DNA of 64,000 bases from contig NZ_SMFL01000001.1 of the NCBI RefSeq assembly GCF_004349265.1, forward strand, positions 248,001 through 312,000, given 5' to 3'. Source of the DNA: Dyadobacter psychrotolerans (GTDB taxonomy: Bacteria > Bacteroidota > Bacteroidia > Cytophagales > Spirosomataceae). This document shows positions 1 to 8,274 of this stretch, piece by piece; position 1 is the first letter of the stretch; each line of letters opens with the position of its first letter. Under the pieces are notes generated by a model. That model had not been told where the DNA came from. It did no database searches and saw only the letters and a program-made list of their open reading frames with translations. Position numbers and translations under genes: made by a program.

Positions 1-1
1 C

Positions 2-421
2 ATGAGGCTGATTAAAGAACTTGGAAGCATCCCGAACGTAGAAGGCTACGGAGGTAAGCTAAATCAGGTTTTCATGAATATCCTGACTAATTCCATTTAT
101 GTTATTCAAAAAGATCCAAATATTTTACAGCCTACAATCCATGTGAAAACGTGGCTGAGCGATACAGATCATGTAAGTATTTCCATTAAGGATAACGGAT
201 CTGGCATGTCACCGGAGGTAAAGGCTAAAATATTCGAACCATTTTTTACTACCAAACAGGTTGGAGAAGGCACCGGCTTGGGATTGTCAATAGTTTTTAA
301 AATAATTGAGGTACATAATGGTAATATTGCCGTAAATACAGAAGTAGGTCAAGGGACCGAGTTCGTCATTACACTTCCCATCTTAAAGAAAAAAAAACCA
401 ATTTTAGTAGTCAATGAGTGA
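2..421 (+). CDS. Sensor histidine kinase, C-terminal ATPase part (gene cut by window edge)
   Basis: This is the catalytic ATP-binding end of a sensor histidine kinase, which phosphorylates a conserved histidine to start a phosphorelay. The 139 residues visible carry the whole HATPase_c signature: an N box (NQVFMNILTNSI, about 21-32), the G1 box DNGSGM, the F box FEPFFTTK and the G2 box GTGLGLSI. The dimerisation domain with the phospho-accepting histidine and any sensor domain must lie upstream of the window, so the ATG at base 2 is almost certainly internal. The stop overlaps the start of the next gene by 8 bases, so the two are translationally coupled. Confidence 0.9.
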   Translation: MRLIKELGSIPNVEGYGGKLNQVFMNILTNSIYVIQKDPNILQPTIHVKTWLSDTDHVSISIKDNGSGMSPEVKAKIFEPFFTTKQVGEGTGLGLSIVFKIIEVHNGNIAVNTEVGQGTEFVITLPILKKKKPILVVNE

Positions 422-1505
422 CAAGCCAATACGTATCCTATATATAGATGACGAGGAACATAACCTCCACTCTTTCAAAGCTACTTTTCGTAAGCAGTAT
501 GACATCACTACGACCATCTCGGTGATAGATGCTGAGGAAATGCTGGAAACTCACGATTTCAATATTATTCTTGCAGACCAACGTATGCCCGTAATGACAG
601 GCGTTCAGTTTTTTGAGAAAATCAGGGACCGCTACCCAAAAATTATCAGAATACTAATAACCGGGCACACGGATATTGGTGCAGCCATTGATGCGATTAA
701 CAAAGGTGAAGTATTCCGGTTTATTGATAAACCGTGGGATTACACTTATGTGGAAAATGCCATCACCCACGCCTACGAAATATATAAAACAAGAGAAGAC
801 CTTAAGCAGCGTAACATCGAACTTCAGAAAGCAAACGAAGAGCTTGACAAGTTTGTATACAGCGCATCTCATGACCTGCGGGCGCCATTAATGTCTGTTC
901 TGGGAATTGTGAATCTGGCCCTTTTGGAAGATGATTTGCAGTCTCAAAACGAATATCTTGAATTGATTCGAAAATCTGTCAAAAAACTGGATACCTTTAT
1001 AATAAATATTATTGATTATTATAAAAACGCAAGAGGAGTCCCTGTCATTACAGACATTGATTTTGAGGAACTTATCACGGAAGTACAGGCAACCATACAG
1101 TACCTTCCGGAATATGGCAACCTAAAAATCACTTCAACAATTGACCAGAAAGGACTTTTCAGATCCGATGTAATGAAACTCCGGATCATTTTTAATAATT
1201 TAATCAATAACGCAGTAAAATTCCAGGATAATACAAAATCGGAACCGTACATTAATCTGAAAGTCGAAGCTTCACCAACTGGTGCAAAAATTATTGTAGA
1301 AGACAACGGTGCCGGAATAAGGGAAATAGATCAGGATAAAATTTTCAAAATGTTCTATCGCGCAGGTGCCACCAATAGTGGCTCAGGAATTGGATTATAT
1401 ATCGTGCATGAAGCCATTGAAAAACTCGGTGGAACTATAAATATTTCTTCTGTTTACGGAGAAGGAAGTATTTTTGAGCTTAACATTCCTTCTATCAATA
1501 AATAG
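414..1505 (+). CDS. Hybrid receiver-histidine kinase
   Basis: A cytoplasmic protein of 363 residues with an N-terminal receiver domain followed by a kinase core. The receiver has the acidic pair D12-D13, the phospho-acceptor D55 in LADQRMP, T83 and K106 in IDKPWD. A linker predicted as coiled coil (about 125-147) leads to the HisKA box SASHDLRAPL with the candidate phospho-histidine H153, then an HATPase_c domain with DNGAGI and GSGIGLYI. No membrane segment is visible, so its input is presumably phosphate from another kinase. It overlaps the upstream kinase by 8 bases and is followed after 6 bases by a lone receiver, which makes the three a phosphorelay unit. No DNA-binding output domain is present. 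Confidence 0.92.
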   Translation: MSDKPIRILYIDDEEHNLHSFKATFRKQYDITTTISVIDAEEMLETHDFNIILADQRMPVMTGVQFFEKIRDRYPKIIRILITGHTDIGAAIDAINKGEVFRFIDKPWDYTYVENAITHAYEIYKTREDLKQRNIELQKANEELDKFVYSASHDLRAPLMSVLGIVNLALLEDDLQSQNEYLELIRKSVKKLDTFIINIIDYYKNARGVPVITDIDFEELITEVQATIQYLPEYGNLKITSTIDQKGLFRSDVMKLRIIFNNLINNAVKFQDNTKSEPYINLKVEASPTGAKIIVEDNGAGIREIDQDKIFKMFYRAGATNSGSGIGLYIVHEAIEKLGGTINISSVYGEGSIFELNIPSINK

Positions 1506-1511
1506 AATGTC

Positions 1512-1898
1512 ATGACTCTAATTGATATCATTTTGATTGATGACAGTGCGTTTGACTTATTTATATACGAAAAACTCCTCATCAAAAGCGGGATTACCAG
1601 AACGGTTAAAACTTTTAACTCGGCCCGCGAGGCGTTGAAATATCTGACCACGGAAGAAAGCAGATTGCCGGAAACGGTAATCCTGCTTGATCTGCAAATG
1701 CCCGACATGAATGGGTTTGAATTTATTGAAGCTTTTGGCAGTGTTTCAGAAGAGATAAAAAGTAAGATCAGAATCTTCATGTTATCTTCTACAATCGATT
1801 CACGTGATATCGAAAAAGCAAAATCCAGTCCTGACATCCTCGACCTTCTCCCCAAACCTCTGGAAATTGATCTCCTGAAACGTAAATTAGCTATCTGA
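1512..1898 (+). CDS. Single-domain response regulator (CheY/Rcp1-like receiver)
   Basis: A 128-residue protein that is only a receiver domain. It has D10-D11 for magnesium binding, D60 in LLDLQMPDMNG as phospho-acceptor, the switch Ser/Thr in FMLSSTID and the conserved lysine in LLPKPLE near the C-terminus. Lone receivers act as phosphate shuttles or bind a target protein; the target is not visible here. It lies 6 bases after the hybrid kinase and is probably the last gene of that operon, since the next 270 bases hold no convincing gene. Confidence 0.9.
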   Translation: MTLIDIILIDDSAFDLFIYEKLLIKSGITRTVKTFNSAREALKYLTTEESRLPETVILLDLQMPDMNGFEFIEAFGSVSEEIKSKIRIFMLSSTIDSRDIEKAKSSPDILDLLPKPLEIDLLKRKLAI

Positions 1899-2171
1899 TT
1901 CTAACGATTTGTTTTTGTAATTTATCTCCATTGTTCAGGAGAGATGTTTAGTCCTTTCCTGCCGGAATAGCCCCCAAACAACAAAATTCCCCAAACTGTT
2001 ACCAAATAGTACAATTTCTACTTTATTAAATATTAATAGAATTTATTACACGTGTCAAACCTATAACATTTTCATTTTTAAACATGATATTTTATGGTTT
2101 GACCTATCAACAGGCATATCAGGAACGCTTTGTTTGCTTAGTCAGACAAAAACCTATATCCTTATTAATTA

Positions 2172-2357
2172 ATGAAAACGGACGACAAAACACTCGATGA
2201 AATTTTGAAATTACATGCCCAGTACGTTTTAGAAGTAGAGCACAGTGGCATCAAACCCTTATCAGTTGACATTTACAGAACAAATTCTCACAATTTTGTA
2301 AGGTGGATTAAAGACGAGTTTATTCCCGGCGGATCCAAATCCAAAAGAAAATCTTAA
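2172..2357 (+). CDS. Small hypothetical protein, 61 aa
   Basis: A short protein with an acidic, helical N-terminal half and a basic tail ending in SKSKRKS. The segment SVDIYRTNSHNFVRWIKDEF loosely resembles the core-binding helices found at the start of tyrosine recombinases, but no catalytic part follows and I do not assign a function. The start ATG follows an AT-rich leader with TTAATTA just upstream. It may be a small nucleic-acid-binding protein given the basic tail; this is inference only. Confidence 0.55.
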   Translation: MKTDDKTLDEILKLHAQYVLEVEHSGIKPLSVDIYRTNSHNFVRWIKDEFIPGGSKSKRKS

Positions 2358-2456
2358 TTCATTCCTGCTAACAGATTTTTTAAGCAAGTTATTCATACGT
2401 TTTTCGTTATTTTTGACAGCGGAATAACAATTCCACATGTCAGAAATAACGAAACT

Positions 2457-2603
2457 ATGATATTCTCGATTTTAACTTTCCTGAGAGGGCGCTTTTCAAA
2501 AGATGCTATCCAGGAAGCAAAGGCAAATGAAAAGCAGATGACCAGACAGGAAGCGCTGCAACAGTTCAGGAATCTTGCCTCCAAGAGAGATAAGAAAAGC
2601 TGA
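2457..2603 (+). CDS. Very small hypothetical protein, 48 aa
   Basis: An open frame of 48 codons reads MIFSILTFLRGRF, then a charged, helix-forming stretch (about 14-48) rich in Lys, Gln, Ala and Arg with very few rare-looking codons. The composition is that of a real amphipathic helix, unlike the opposite-strand frame over the same bases, which is rich in Cys and Ser. An in-frame stop lies just upstream of the ATG, fixing the start. A hydrophobic N-terminus followed by a charged helix could mean membrane attachment. No family is recognised. It sits 28 bases from the 3' end of araD, convergent with it. Confidence 0.5.
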   Translation: MIFSILTFLRGRFSKDAIQEAKANEKQMTRQEALQQFRNLASKRDKKS

Positions 2604-2631
2604 TTTTAATATTTACTTAAGTATTTCCTGC

Positions 2632-3336
2632 TTAGCAACCCTGTCCGTAATAGGCATCCTTGCCATGTTTCCTGAAGTAATGTTTGTCTATCAGACTTTG
2701 TTTTATAGATGTTATATTAGGATTTATTTGCAGTGTTAAAAACGCCATCTTTGCTATTTCCTCAAGAACGATGGAATTGTAAACCGCTTTGGCAGGATCA
2801 TTTCCCCAGGTAAATGGACCGTGGCAGGCCACTAAAACCATCTCAACTTCATCAGGATTAAGAGAGCCTTTTCTGAATGTATCAAGAATTTGATTTCCTG
2901 TTTCCATTTCATAATCAAGCAGGATCATTTCATCAGACATGACATCCGTTACCGGAATCGAAGAGGTCAGATGGTCTGCATGTGTGGTACCCAGATTAGG
3001 AATCGGCTTCATTGCCTGTGCCCAGGCAACGGCATAGGTGGAGTGTGTATGACAAACCCCTCCTATCGACGGGAAGTTTTTATAAAGGAGAGTATGCGTT
3101 TTGGTATCAGATGAAGGTCTCAGCTTACCTTCAACCAGCATGTTGTCCATGTCTACAATCACAATGTCTTCAACCCTAAGCTTGTGATATGGCACGCCGC
3201 TGGGCTTGATCGCAACAATACCCTCAGCCCTGTCGACTCCGCTCACATTACCGAAAGTCACAATCGCAAGTTCTTCTTTTGGTATTTCCATGTTAGCCTC
3301 GTAGACCAACTCTTTCAGGTATTTATACTTCGACAT
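2632..3336 (-). CDS. araD: L-ribulose-5-phosphate 4-epimerase
   Basis: Converts L-ribulose 5-phosphate to D-xylulose 5-phosphate, the last step of L-arabinose catabolism feeding the pentose phosphate pathway. The 234 residues match the family length (E. coli AraD 231). It is a class II aldolase-fold, zinc-dependent enzyme; visible zinc ligands are the histidines of GGVCHTHSTYAVAWAQ and the one in VACHGPFTWG, with the substrate loop GNVSG near residue 30. It is the third gene of the minus-strand araB-araA-araD run, 112 bases after araA. Confidence 0.96.
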   Translation of the reverse strand: MSKYKYLKELVYEANMEIPKEELAIVTFGNVSGVDRAEGIVAIKPSGVPYHKLRVEDIVIVDMDNMLVEGKLRPSSDTKTHTLLYKNFPSIGGVCHTHSTYAVAWAQAMKPIPNLGTTHADHLTSSIPVTDVMSDEMILLDYEMETGNQILDTFRKGSLNPDEVEMVLVACHGPFTWGNDPAKAVYNSIVLEEIAKMAFLTLQINPNITSIKQSLIDKHYFRKHGKDAYYGQGC

Positions 3337-3448
3337 CGTTTTAAGACAGAGTTAATTGAGTTTTTCGCTGAGTGCGCTGTATTCTCCTCCTACGGTCCGG
3401 ATATTACGGTACTAAATTAACTTGATTAACTACTTAACTTCCTAACTC

Positions 3449-4939
3449 TTACTTAAAATATCCCTCACTCCACCTCAGCTCATTTTTCAATTGCCTTAGT
3501 TTTGTATCCTTGTCAATCACAACCAGTTCTACATCCATCATTTCAGCAAAAGTTTCAATATGCTCCGTCGTAAGATTTTGACTGTAAACCGTATGATGAG
3601 CACCGCCGGCATAAATCCAGGCTGCACAAGCTGTCTGCATATCCGGTGCAGGTTTCCACAGAACTCTGGCAACAGGTAGTTTAGGTAATTTTTCCACAGC
3701 TTCAACGGCTTCTACCTCATTGACCAGCAGGCGGAAACGGTTACCCATGTCTATCAATGACACATTGATCGCAGGGCCGGAAGCTGAGTTAAAAACCAAT
3801 CGGACAGGATCTTCTTTTCCTCCAATTCCTAACGGATGAATTTCACATGAAGGTTTACCTGACGCGATGCTTGGACAGATTTCGAGCATGTGCGAGCCAA
3901 GAACAAGATTATTATCCGGCTGAAAGTGATAGGTATAATCCTCCATAAAAGAGTTTCCACCCGCCAGGCCGCTTCCCATCACTTTGAGTGCACGCACCAT
4001 TGCCGACGTTTTCCAGTCGCCCTCCCCTGCATAGCCATATCCGGCCGCCATCAGACGTTGCGAAGCAATTCCCGGCAGCTGTTTCATTCCGTAAAGATCC
4101 TCGAAGGTGTTGGTATAACCCTTAAAATTTCCTTCTTCCAAAAACTGCTTCATTCCAAGCTCAATCCGAGCTGCATCACGTAATGATCCATGCCTTTCAC
4201 CTCCTTTGAAAAGAGTTTCTGCAAGCTGATAAGACGACTGGTATTCTTCGACAAGTGTATTTATTTCAGAGTCATAGACAGAATTAATCACTTCAACCAG
4301 ATCGCCTACCGCGTAAGTATTAACCGAAAATCCGAATTTCATTTCTGCTGCAACTTTGTCTCCCTCTGTAACAGCAACCTGGCGCATGTTATCACCAAAG
4401 CGTGCGAACTTTGCTCCGTTCATATCGAATTTGGCAGCGGCTACGCGCGCCCAATCTCCAACAGATTTAAGCAAACTTTCCTGCTGCCAATGGCCCACAA
4501 TCACCTTCCTGTTCAGGCGCATTCTGGTCATGATAAATCCAAATTCCCTGTCACCATGTGCCGACTGGTTCAGATTCATAAAGTCCATGTCGATCTCCGA
4601 CCACGGAATATCCCGGTTGTATTGCGTATGTAAGTGAAGCAATGGTTTTTGCAGAACCTGAAGGCCGCGTATCCACATTTTTGCCGGTGAAAAAGTGTGC
4701 ATCCAGGCAATAATCCCGATACAGTTTTTTGCTACGTTGGCTTCCTGAATGATATTGTAAATTTCATCCGGCGTTTTTACCACCGGCTTAAAGATCACCC
4801 GAACAGGAATACTGGCAGACTGATCCAAATGACCGCTGATGATTTTTGAATGTTCATCAACCTGTTTTAATGTTTCTTCTCCGTATAAGTGCTGGCTGCC
4901 GGTTACAAACCAGATTTCCAATTGTTTTAAATCAAGCAT
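3449..4939 (-). CDS. araA: L-arabinose isomerase
   Basis: Interconverts L-arabinose and L-ribulose in the cytoplasm using a divalent metal such as manganese. At 496 residues it is full length (E. coli 500). Recognisable blocks are [11 protein letters not shown] at the N-terminus, [12 protein letters not shown] near residue 80, [11 protein letters not shown], and the late metal-site segment with [12 protein letters not shown]. It lies between araB (24 bases upstream) and araD in the same orientation, so the three form one operon order B-A-D. Confidence 0.98.
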   Translation of the reverse strand: MLDLKQLEIWFVTGSQHLYGEETLKQVDEHSKIISGHLDQSASIPVRVIFKPVVKTPDEIYNIIQEANVAKNCIGIIAWMHTFSPAKMWIRGLQVLQKPLLHLHTQYNRDIPWSEIDMDFMNLNQSAHGDREFGFIMTRMRLNRKVIVGHWQQESLLKSVGDWARVAAAKFDMNGAKFARFGDNMRQVAVTEGDKVAAEMKFGFSVNTYAVGDLVEVINSVYDSEINTLVEEYQSSYQLAETLFKGGERHGSLRDAARIELGMKQFLEEGNFKGYTNTFEDLYGMKQLPGIASQRLMAAGYGYAGEGDWKTSAMVRALKVMGSGLAGGNSFMEDYTYHFQPDNNLVLGSHMLEICPSIASGKPSCEIHPLGIGGKEDPVRLVFNSASGPAINVSLIDMGNRFRLLVNEVEAVEAVEKLPKLPVARVLWKPAPDMQTACAAWIYAGGAHHTVYSQNLTTEHIETFAEMMDVELVVIDKDTKLRQLKNELRWSEGYFK

Positions 4940-4962
4940 TTGATATCATTTGATAAGCCGGC

Positions 4963-6624
4963 TCAGCCGAGATGACTTTGTTTTCTTAAAAATTCGTTTT
5001 CGACAAAATTACCGGATTGCAGGTATTTCTGATACAGCAATTTATAAACAGCGGCAATGTCAGGTCTGGGATGATAAACGGCATCGAAACCGGAACTCAT
5101 GGCCTGCTGTGCTTCCGGCAAAGACGCATAAATACCCGAAGCAACCGAAGCAAACATGGCTGCTCCTAAGGCACAGGCTTGTTCAGAAACCGCGACTTTT
5201 ATAGGCATATCCAGGATATCAGCAAGGGTCTGCATCACGAAAGGTGATTTCTTGGCAACTCCGCCGATTGCAATCACTTCATGTATTTGAATACCTTCGT
5301 TACGGAATCTTTCTACAATACTTTTTGAGCCGAAAGCAGTTGCTTCCACCAGTGATTTGAAAATTTTGGCGCTGTTGCTTGCCAGATTAAGTCCCAGGAT
5401 TGCGCCTTTTAACGTATGTTTGGCATCGGGTGTACGTCTTCCGTTATGCCAGTCAATTGCAACAATATCTTTTTCGGTAACCGGCAGCAGAGCAGCCTGT
5501 TCAGCCAGATAGGGAATCAGTTTTTCCGACAATTCTTTTGAAGCAGCTTCACCCAACAGCGCCTCAACCGGACCTGTTATGAGTTTTGCAAACCATGCAT
5601 AAATGTCACCAAAAGCCGATTGTCCGGCCTCCATACCCAGCATGCCCGGCACAACCGAACCATCAACCTGGCCACAAATCCCCTTAATCAGTAAATGTCC
5701 GGCTTCCTCAGAAGGTGCCACAAGCATATCGCATGTTGAAGTTCCGATTACTTTGCAAAGTACATAAGGTTCTATCAAAGCTCCTACTGCACCCATATGC
5801 GCATCAAAAGCACCGACTCCAATAACCACATCTTCGGGTATACCAAGCTTTTCAGCCCAGCTTTTTGAGATGGTACCAAGCGGTTTATCCGAGGTTTCGG
5901 TTTCAGTAAAAAGCCTGTCACGAAGTCCGTCAAGCAACGGGTCCAGTTCTTTAAAAAAATCATTGGAAGGCAACCCGTCAAACTCCTGATGCCAGAGTGC
6001 TTTATGACCGGCTGCACAGCGTGACCTTTTCAAAAGCAAGGGATCTGTAACACCCGTTAGCTCAGCAGAAATCCAGTCGCAATGTTCAACCCAGGAATAA
6101 GCATTTTCTCTTACCTGCTCATCCACTCTAAGTGTACGCAGGATTTTTGACCAAAACCATTCTGACGAGTATATGCCTCCAACGTATTTTGTATAGTCAA
6201 CCGGCCAGCTATGTGCGAGTGAATTTATCTCTTCTGACTCTGCATTCGCGGTGTGATCTTTCCACAAAATAAACATAGCATTTGGGTTTTCTTCAAAGCC
6301 AGGCAGCAAAGCCAGCGCTTTTCCTTCCCGATTCACAGCAATGGGTGTCGACCCGGTTGTATCAATGGCAATTGCTTTTATATTTTCTTTTACATTTTCC
6401 GGTGCCGCAGTTAATGCTTTAACAACGGAATATTCAAGTCCTTCGAGATAATCCAATGGGTGTTGACGAAACTGAGAAATCGCCGGATCACAGTACTTCC
6501 CTTCTTTCCAGCGCGGATATTCGAACACGGCCGTTCCCGCGGATTCGCCCGTTGCAGCGTTAACAATCAGAGCCCGGACCGAATCGGTGCCGAAGTCAAT
6601 TCCAATTACGTATTTTTCTTGCAT
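4963..6624 (-). CDS. araB: Ribulokinase
   Basis: Phosphorylates L-ribulose with ATP to L-ribulose 5-phosphate. It is an FGGY-family kinase of 553 residues when started at the ATG at 6624, giving MQEKYVIGIDFGTDSVRA, the canonical phosphate-1 motif at the N-terminus; the frame is open 23 codons further upstream, but that extension has no family counterpart and lies over the probable promoter leader. Other motifs are DTTGSTPIA, VGAFDAHMGAVGA and the C-terminal IAIGGVAKKSPFVMQ adenosine motif. First gene of the araBAD run, with a promoter candidate about 60 bases upstream. Confidence 0.97.
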   Translation of the reverse strand: MQEKYVIGIDFGTDSVRALIVNAATGESAGTAVFEYPRWKEGKYCDPAISQFRQHPLDYLEGLEYSVVKALTAAPENVKENIKAIAIDTTGSTPIAVNREGKALALLPGFEENPNAMFILWKDHTANAESEEINSLAHSWPVDYTKYVGGIYSSEWFWSKILRTLRVDEQVRENAYSWVEHCDWISAELTGVTDPLLLKRSRCAAGHKALWHQEFDGLPSNDFFKELDPLLDGLRDRLFTETETSDKPLGTISKSWAEKLGIPEDVVIGVGAFDAHMGAVGALIEPYVLCKVIGTSTCDMLVAPSEEAGHLLIKGICGQVDGSVVPGMLGMEAGQSAFGDIYAWFAKLITGPVEALLGEAASKELSEKLIPYLAEQAALLPVTEKDIVAIDWHNGRRTPDAKHTLKGAILGLNLASNSAKIFKSLVEATAFGSKSIVERFRNEGIQIHEVIAIGGVAKKSPFVMQTLADILDMPIKVAVSEQACALGAAMFASVASGIYASLPEAQQAMSSGFDAVYHPRPDIAAVYKLLYQKYLQSGNFVENEFLRKQSHLG

Positions 6625-6680
6625 TTGTAAGGGTGGAACAAAATGTGACCGACTAAAATCAAATTTAACTAATCGATGGA

Positions 6681-6688
6681 CAAATATA
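6681..6688 (-). promoter_or_regulatory. Candidate -7 promoter element of araBAD
   Basis: On the minus strand these bases read TATATTTG, an exact match to the Bacteroidota -7 element TAnnTTTG. It would start a transcript near 6675, giving a leader of about 50 bases before araB. A clear -33 TTG at the usual spacing is not seen, which fits a regulated promoter. Confidence 0.5.
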
Positions 6689-6704
6689 AACAATTGTACT
6701 TATA

Positions 6705-6719
6705 GTGTATATTTGACAC
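6705..6719. promoter_or_regulatory. Candidate AraR operator upstream of araB
   Basis: GTGTATATTTGACAC is an imperfect 15-base palindrome with perfect GTGT/ACAC ends, placed where the -33 region of the araB promoter should be. Position and symmetry fit a dimeric regulator, the obvious candidate being the Nudix-type regulator encoded immediately upstream. The link is inference. Confidence 0.4.
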
Positions 6720-6763
6720 ATTTATTTTGTTAAATATTTTAAGCATTACTCTTTATCGTTTTT

Positions 6764-7477
6764 TTAGATTCTCACTCCGTTTTCCATCGAATCAGGCATG
6801 AAATTCCAGAATGAATTGAATTTCTCCTTGTATCTGGCAGTATCGAGTTTGTATAGCGCCGCTTTTTTTGTTGCAGAATGTGCATTTTTAATTCCTGTGT
6901 CAATCAGCAAACCTGTCGACAATAATTTCCGGCTGAAATTCCGGCGATCGATTGGTGTATTATAAATCGCTTCGTATAACTTTTGAAGCTGGGGAATGGT
7001 AAACTGTTCAGGAAGTAATTCAAAACCTATCGGGTGCAAAGCAGCTTTGTATCGCAAATGTTCGATTGCTTTATAAACCATTTCGTTATGATCAAAAATC
7101 AGGGACGGCCGCTGATCGAGGCTTATCCATGAGGCGTTATGCAGTTTGACAGCTTCTTCGCTGTGGTCATCAATGTTGATCAGAGCAAAAAAAACGACCG
7201 AAACTGTTCTCGTTACCGGATCACGCTGTACATTTCCATATACACCCAGCTGTTCGACATAGATATTTTTTAATCCAGTCAGATCATGCAGGATCCGGGT
7301 TGCACCATCTTCCAGATTTTCATTTGCTTCAAGGAATCCACCCATCAGGGACCAACTGCCTTTCTGCGGTTCAAAATTTCTTTTAATCAATAGCAGTTTA
7401 ATATCCTTCCCGTCAAAGCCAAAAATGATACAATCAATAGCCAGCAAAATGCCTGATATGTTCGGATAACTTGTCAT
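6764..7477 (-). CDS. araR: Nudix-fold transcriptional regulator of arabinose use (AraR/NrtR type)
   Basis: A 237-residue protein with an N-terminal Nudix fold and a C-terminal winged-helix domain (about 155-237). The Nudix box is degenerate: GGFLEANENLEDGATRILHDLTG keeps the frame but replaces the catalytic R-E-x-x-E-E by R-I-x-x-D-L, so hydrolysis is unlikely and sugar or nucleotide sensing is expected. Known family facts: Bacteroides AraR and the NrtR proteins are such Nudix regulators. It sits directly upstream of araB on the same strand, which supports an arabinose role. The start at 7477 (MTSYPNISGILLAIDCIIFGF) matches the usual family N-terminus; the frame is open to an ATG at 7537. Confidence 0.85.
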   Translation of the reverse strand: MTSYPNISGILLAIDCIIFGFDGKDIKLLLIKRNFEPQKGSWSLMGGFLEANENLEDGATRILHDLTGLKNIYVEQLGVYGNVQRDPVTRTVSVVFFALINIDDHSEEAVKLHNASWISLDQRPSLIFDHNEMVYKAIEHLRYKAALHPIGFELLPEQFTIPQLQKLYEAIYNTPIDRRNFSRKLLSTGLLIDTGIKNAHSATKKAALYKLDTARYKEKFNSFWNFMPDSMENGVRI

Positions 7478-7566
7478 ACTTCGTTGTGCTGTATAAACAT
7501 CCTGTATGTTAAAAGATTCTTTTGACAAATAAAGCAAACTCCGGCCGGACCTTACTGTGAAACAAT

Positions 7567-8133
7567 TTAAGCTAAGCCGTTAAGAGCTAAACTTCGAATC
7601 AAATTCCATTTCACCTGGTCGTGGAGAAGCAAATGAATATGCCCAACGTCAAATGAAGCTCCATATTTCCTGACACTAAATTCCTTCCAGGCCACCCTGA
7701 AAAATTCAGGTTTTAAGTCACGATATGCAACCGTTAAATGTGGCCTGAATATCAGTTCAAGTTTTTTGACTTCGTTTTCAGGAAAAATTGTTTGAAATTG
7801 ACTCAAAAGACTTTTCTGTAATTCTGTTAAGGATTGATTTTCCTCCGGCTTAATATAGATCACCGGTTGTTTGCTATTAGGAAAAGAACCGAAATCGTTC
7901 AATTCGACAGAAAAAGGTTTTACAGATAAATGCAACCGGTCGAACCAGTCAACAACATTTTGATGCTCCGTTGCCAAACACGCAAAGGGTGCCTTCAAGG
8001 TAATATGCGGCACCACCTTTAAAGATTTTCTTGTCTGAAACCGGTCCGCAAGATATCGCTGAATTGTTATGATTTCATCACAAACATCTTCCGGCGGGAT
8101 AATGGCAATGAAGTACAGGTTCTGAATTTCCAT
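7567..8133 (-). CDS. 2'-5' RNA ligase family protein (2H phosphoesterase)
   Basis: A 188-residue protein of the 2H phosphoesterase superfamily, which includes bacterial ThpR and RNA cyclic phosphodiesterases acting on 2',3'-cyclic phosphates. Both signature motifs are intact, H43-I-T45 in PHITLKAPF and H132-L-T134 in RPHLTVAYR, so it should be catalytically active. It is just upstream of the arabinose regulator on the same strand and may be cotranscribed with it, but no functional connection is obvious. The substrate cannot be read from sequence. Confidence 0.85.
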   Translation of the reverse strand: MEIQNLYFIAIIPPEDVCDEIITIQRYLADRFQTRKSLKVVPHITLKAPFACLATEHQNVVDWFDRLHLSVKPFSVELNDFGSFPNSKQPVIYIKPEENQSLTELQKSLLSQFQTIFPENEVKKLELIFRPHLTVAYRDLKPEFFRVAWKEFSVRKYGASFDVGHIHLLLHDQVKWNLIRSLALNGLA

Positions 8134-8161
8134 GTTTGAATTCCAAATCTTATCAATTTCT

Positions 8162-8218
8162 TAAAACAAAAATGGAAGATAAAAATGCTTAAGCACATTA
8201 CCTTCCATTTTTGTTTTA
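8162..8218. repeat. Perfect 17-bp inverted repeat in a divergent intergenic region
   Basis: The arms 8162-8178 and 8202-8218 are exact reverse complements (17 bp, core AAAAATGGAAG), around a 23-base spacer that itself contains the palindrome TGCTTAAGCA. It lies between two divergently transcribed genes, so it is not an ordinary end-of-gene terminator for either. It could be a terminator of a short unannotated transcript, a leader structure for the plus-strand gene, or a protein-binding site. Confidence 0.7.
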
Positions 8219-8274
8219 GTAATAAATCTCTTTTGTATACTTTTCAGGATATGTTCCTAAAAATTTAAATAAAA

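Noticed and set aside
2083..2199. Plus-strand frame of 38 codons just before the 61-codon gene
   Set aside because: It overlaps the start of the next gene in another frame and has no coding-like composition.
2393..2584. Minus-strand open frame of 63 codons
   Set aside because: Rich in Cys and Ser and opposite to the more convincing 48-codon gene on the plus strand; no start context.
4190..4633. Plus-strand open frame of 147 codons antisense to araA
   Set aside because: It lies wholly inside a full-length, strongly conserved araA and its product is rich in Phe, Cys and His with no recognisable domain, as expected for a shadow frame.
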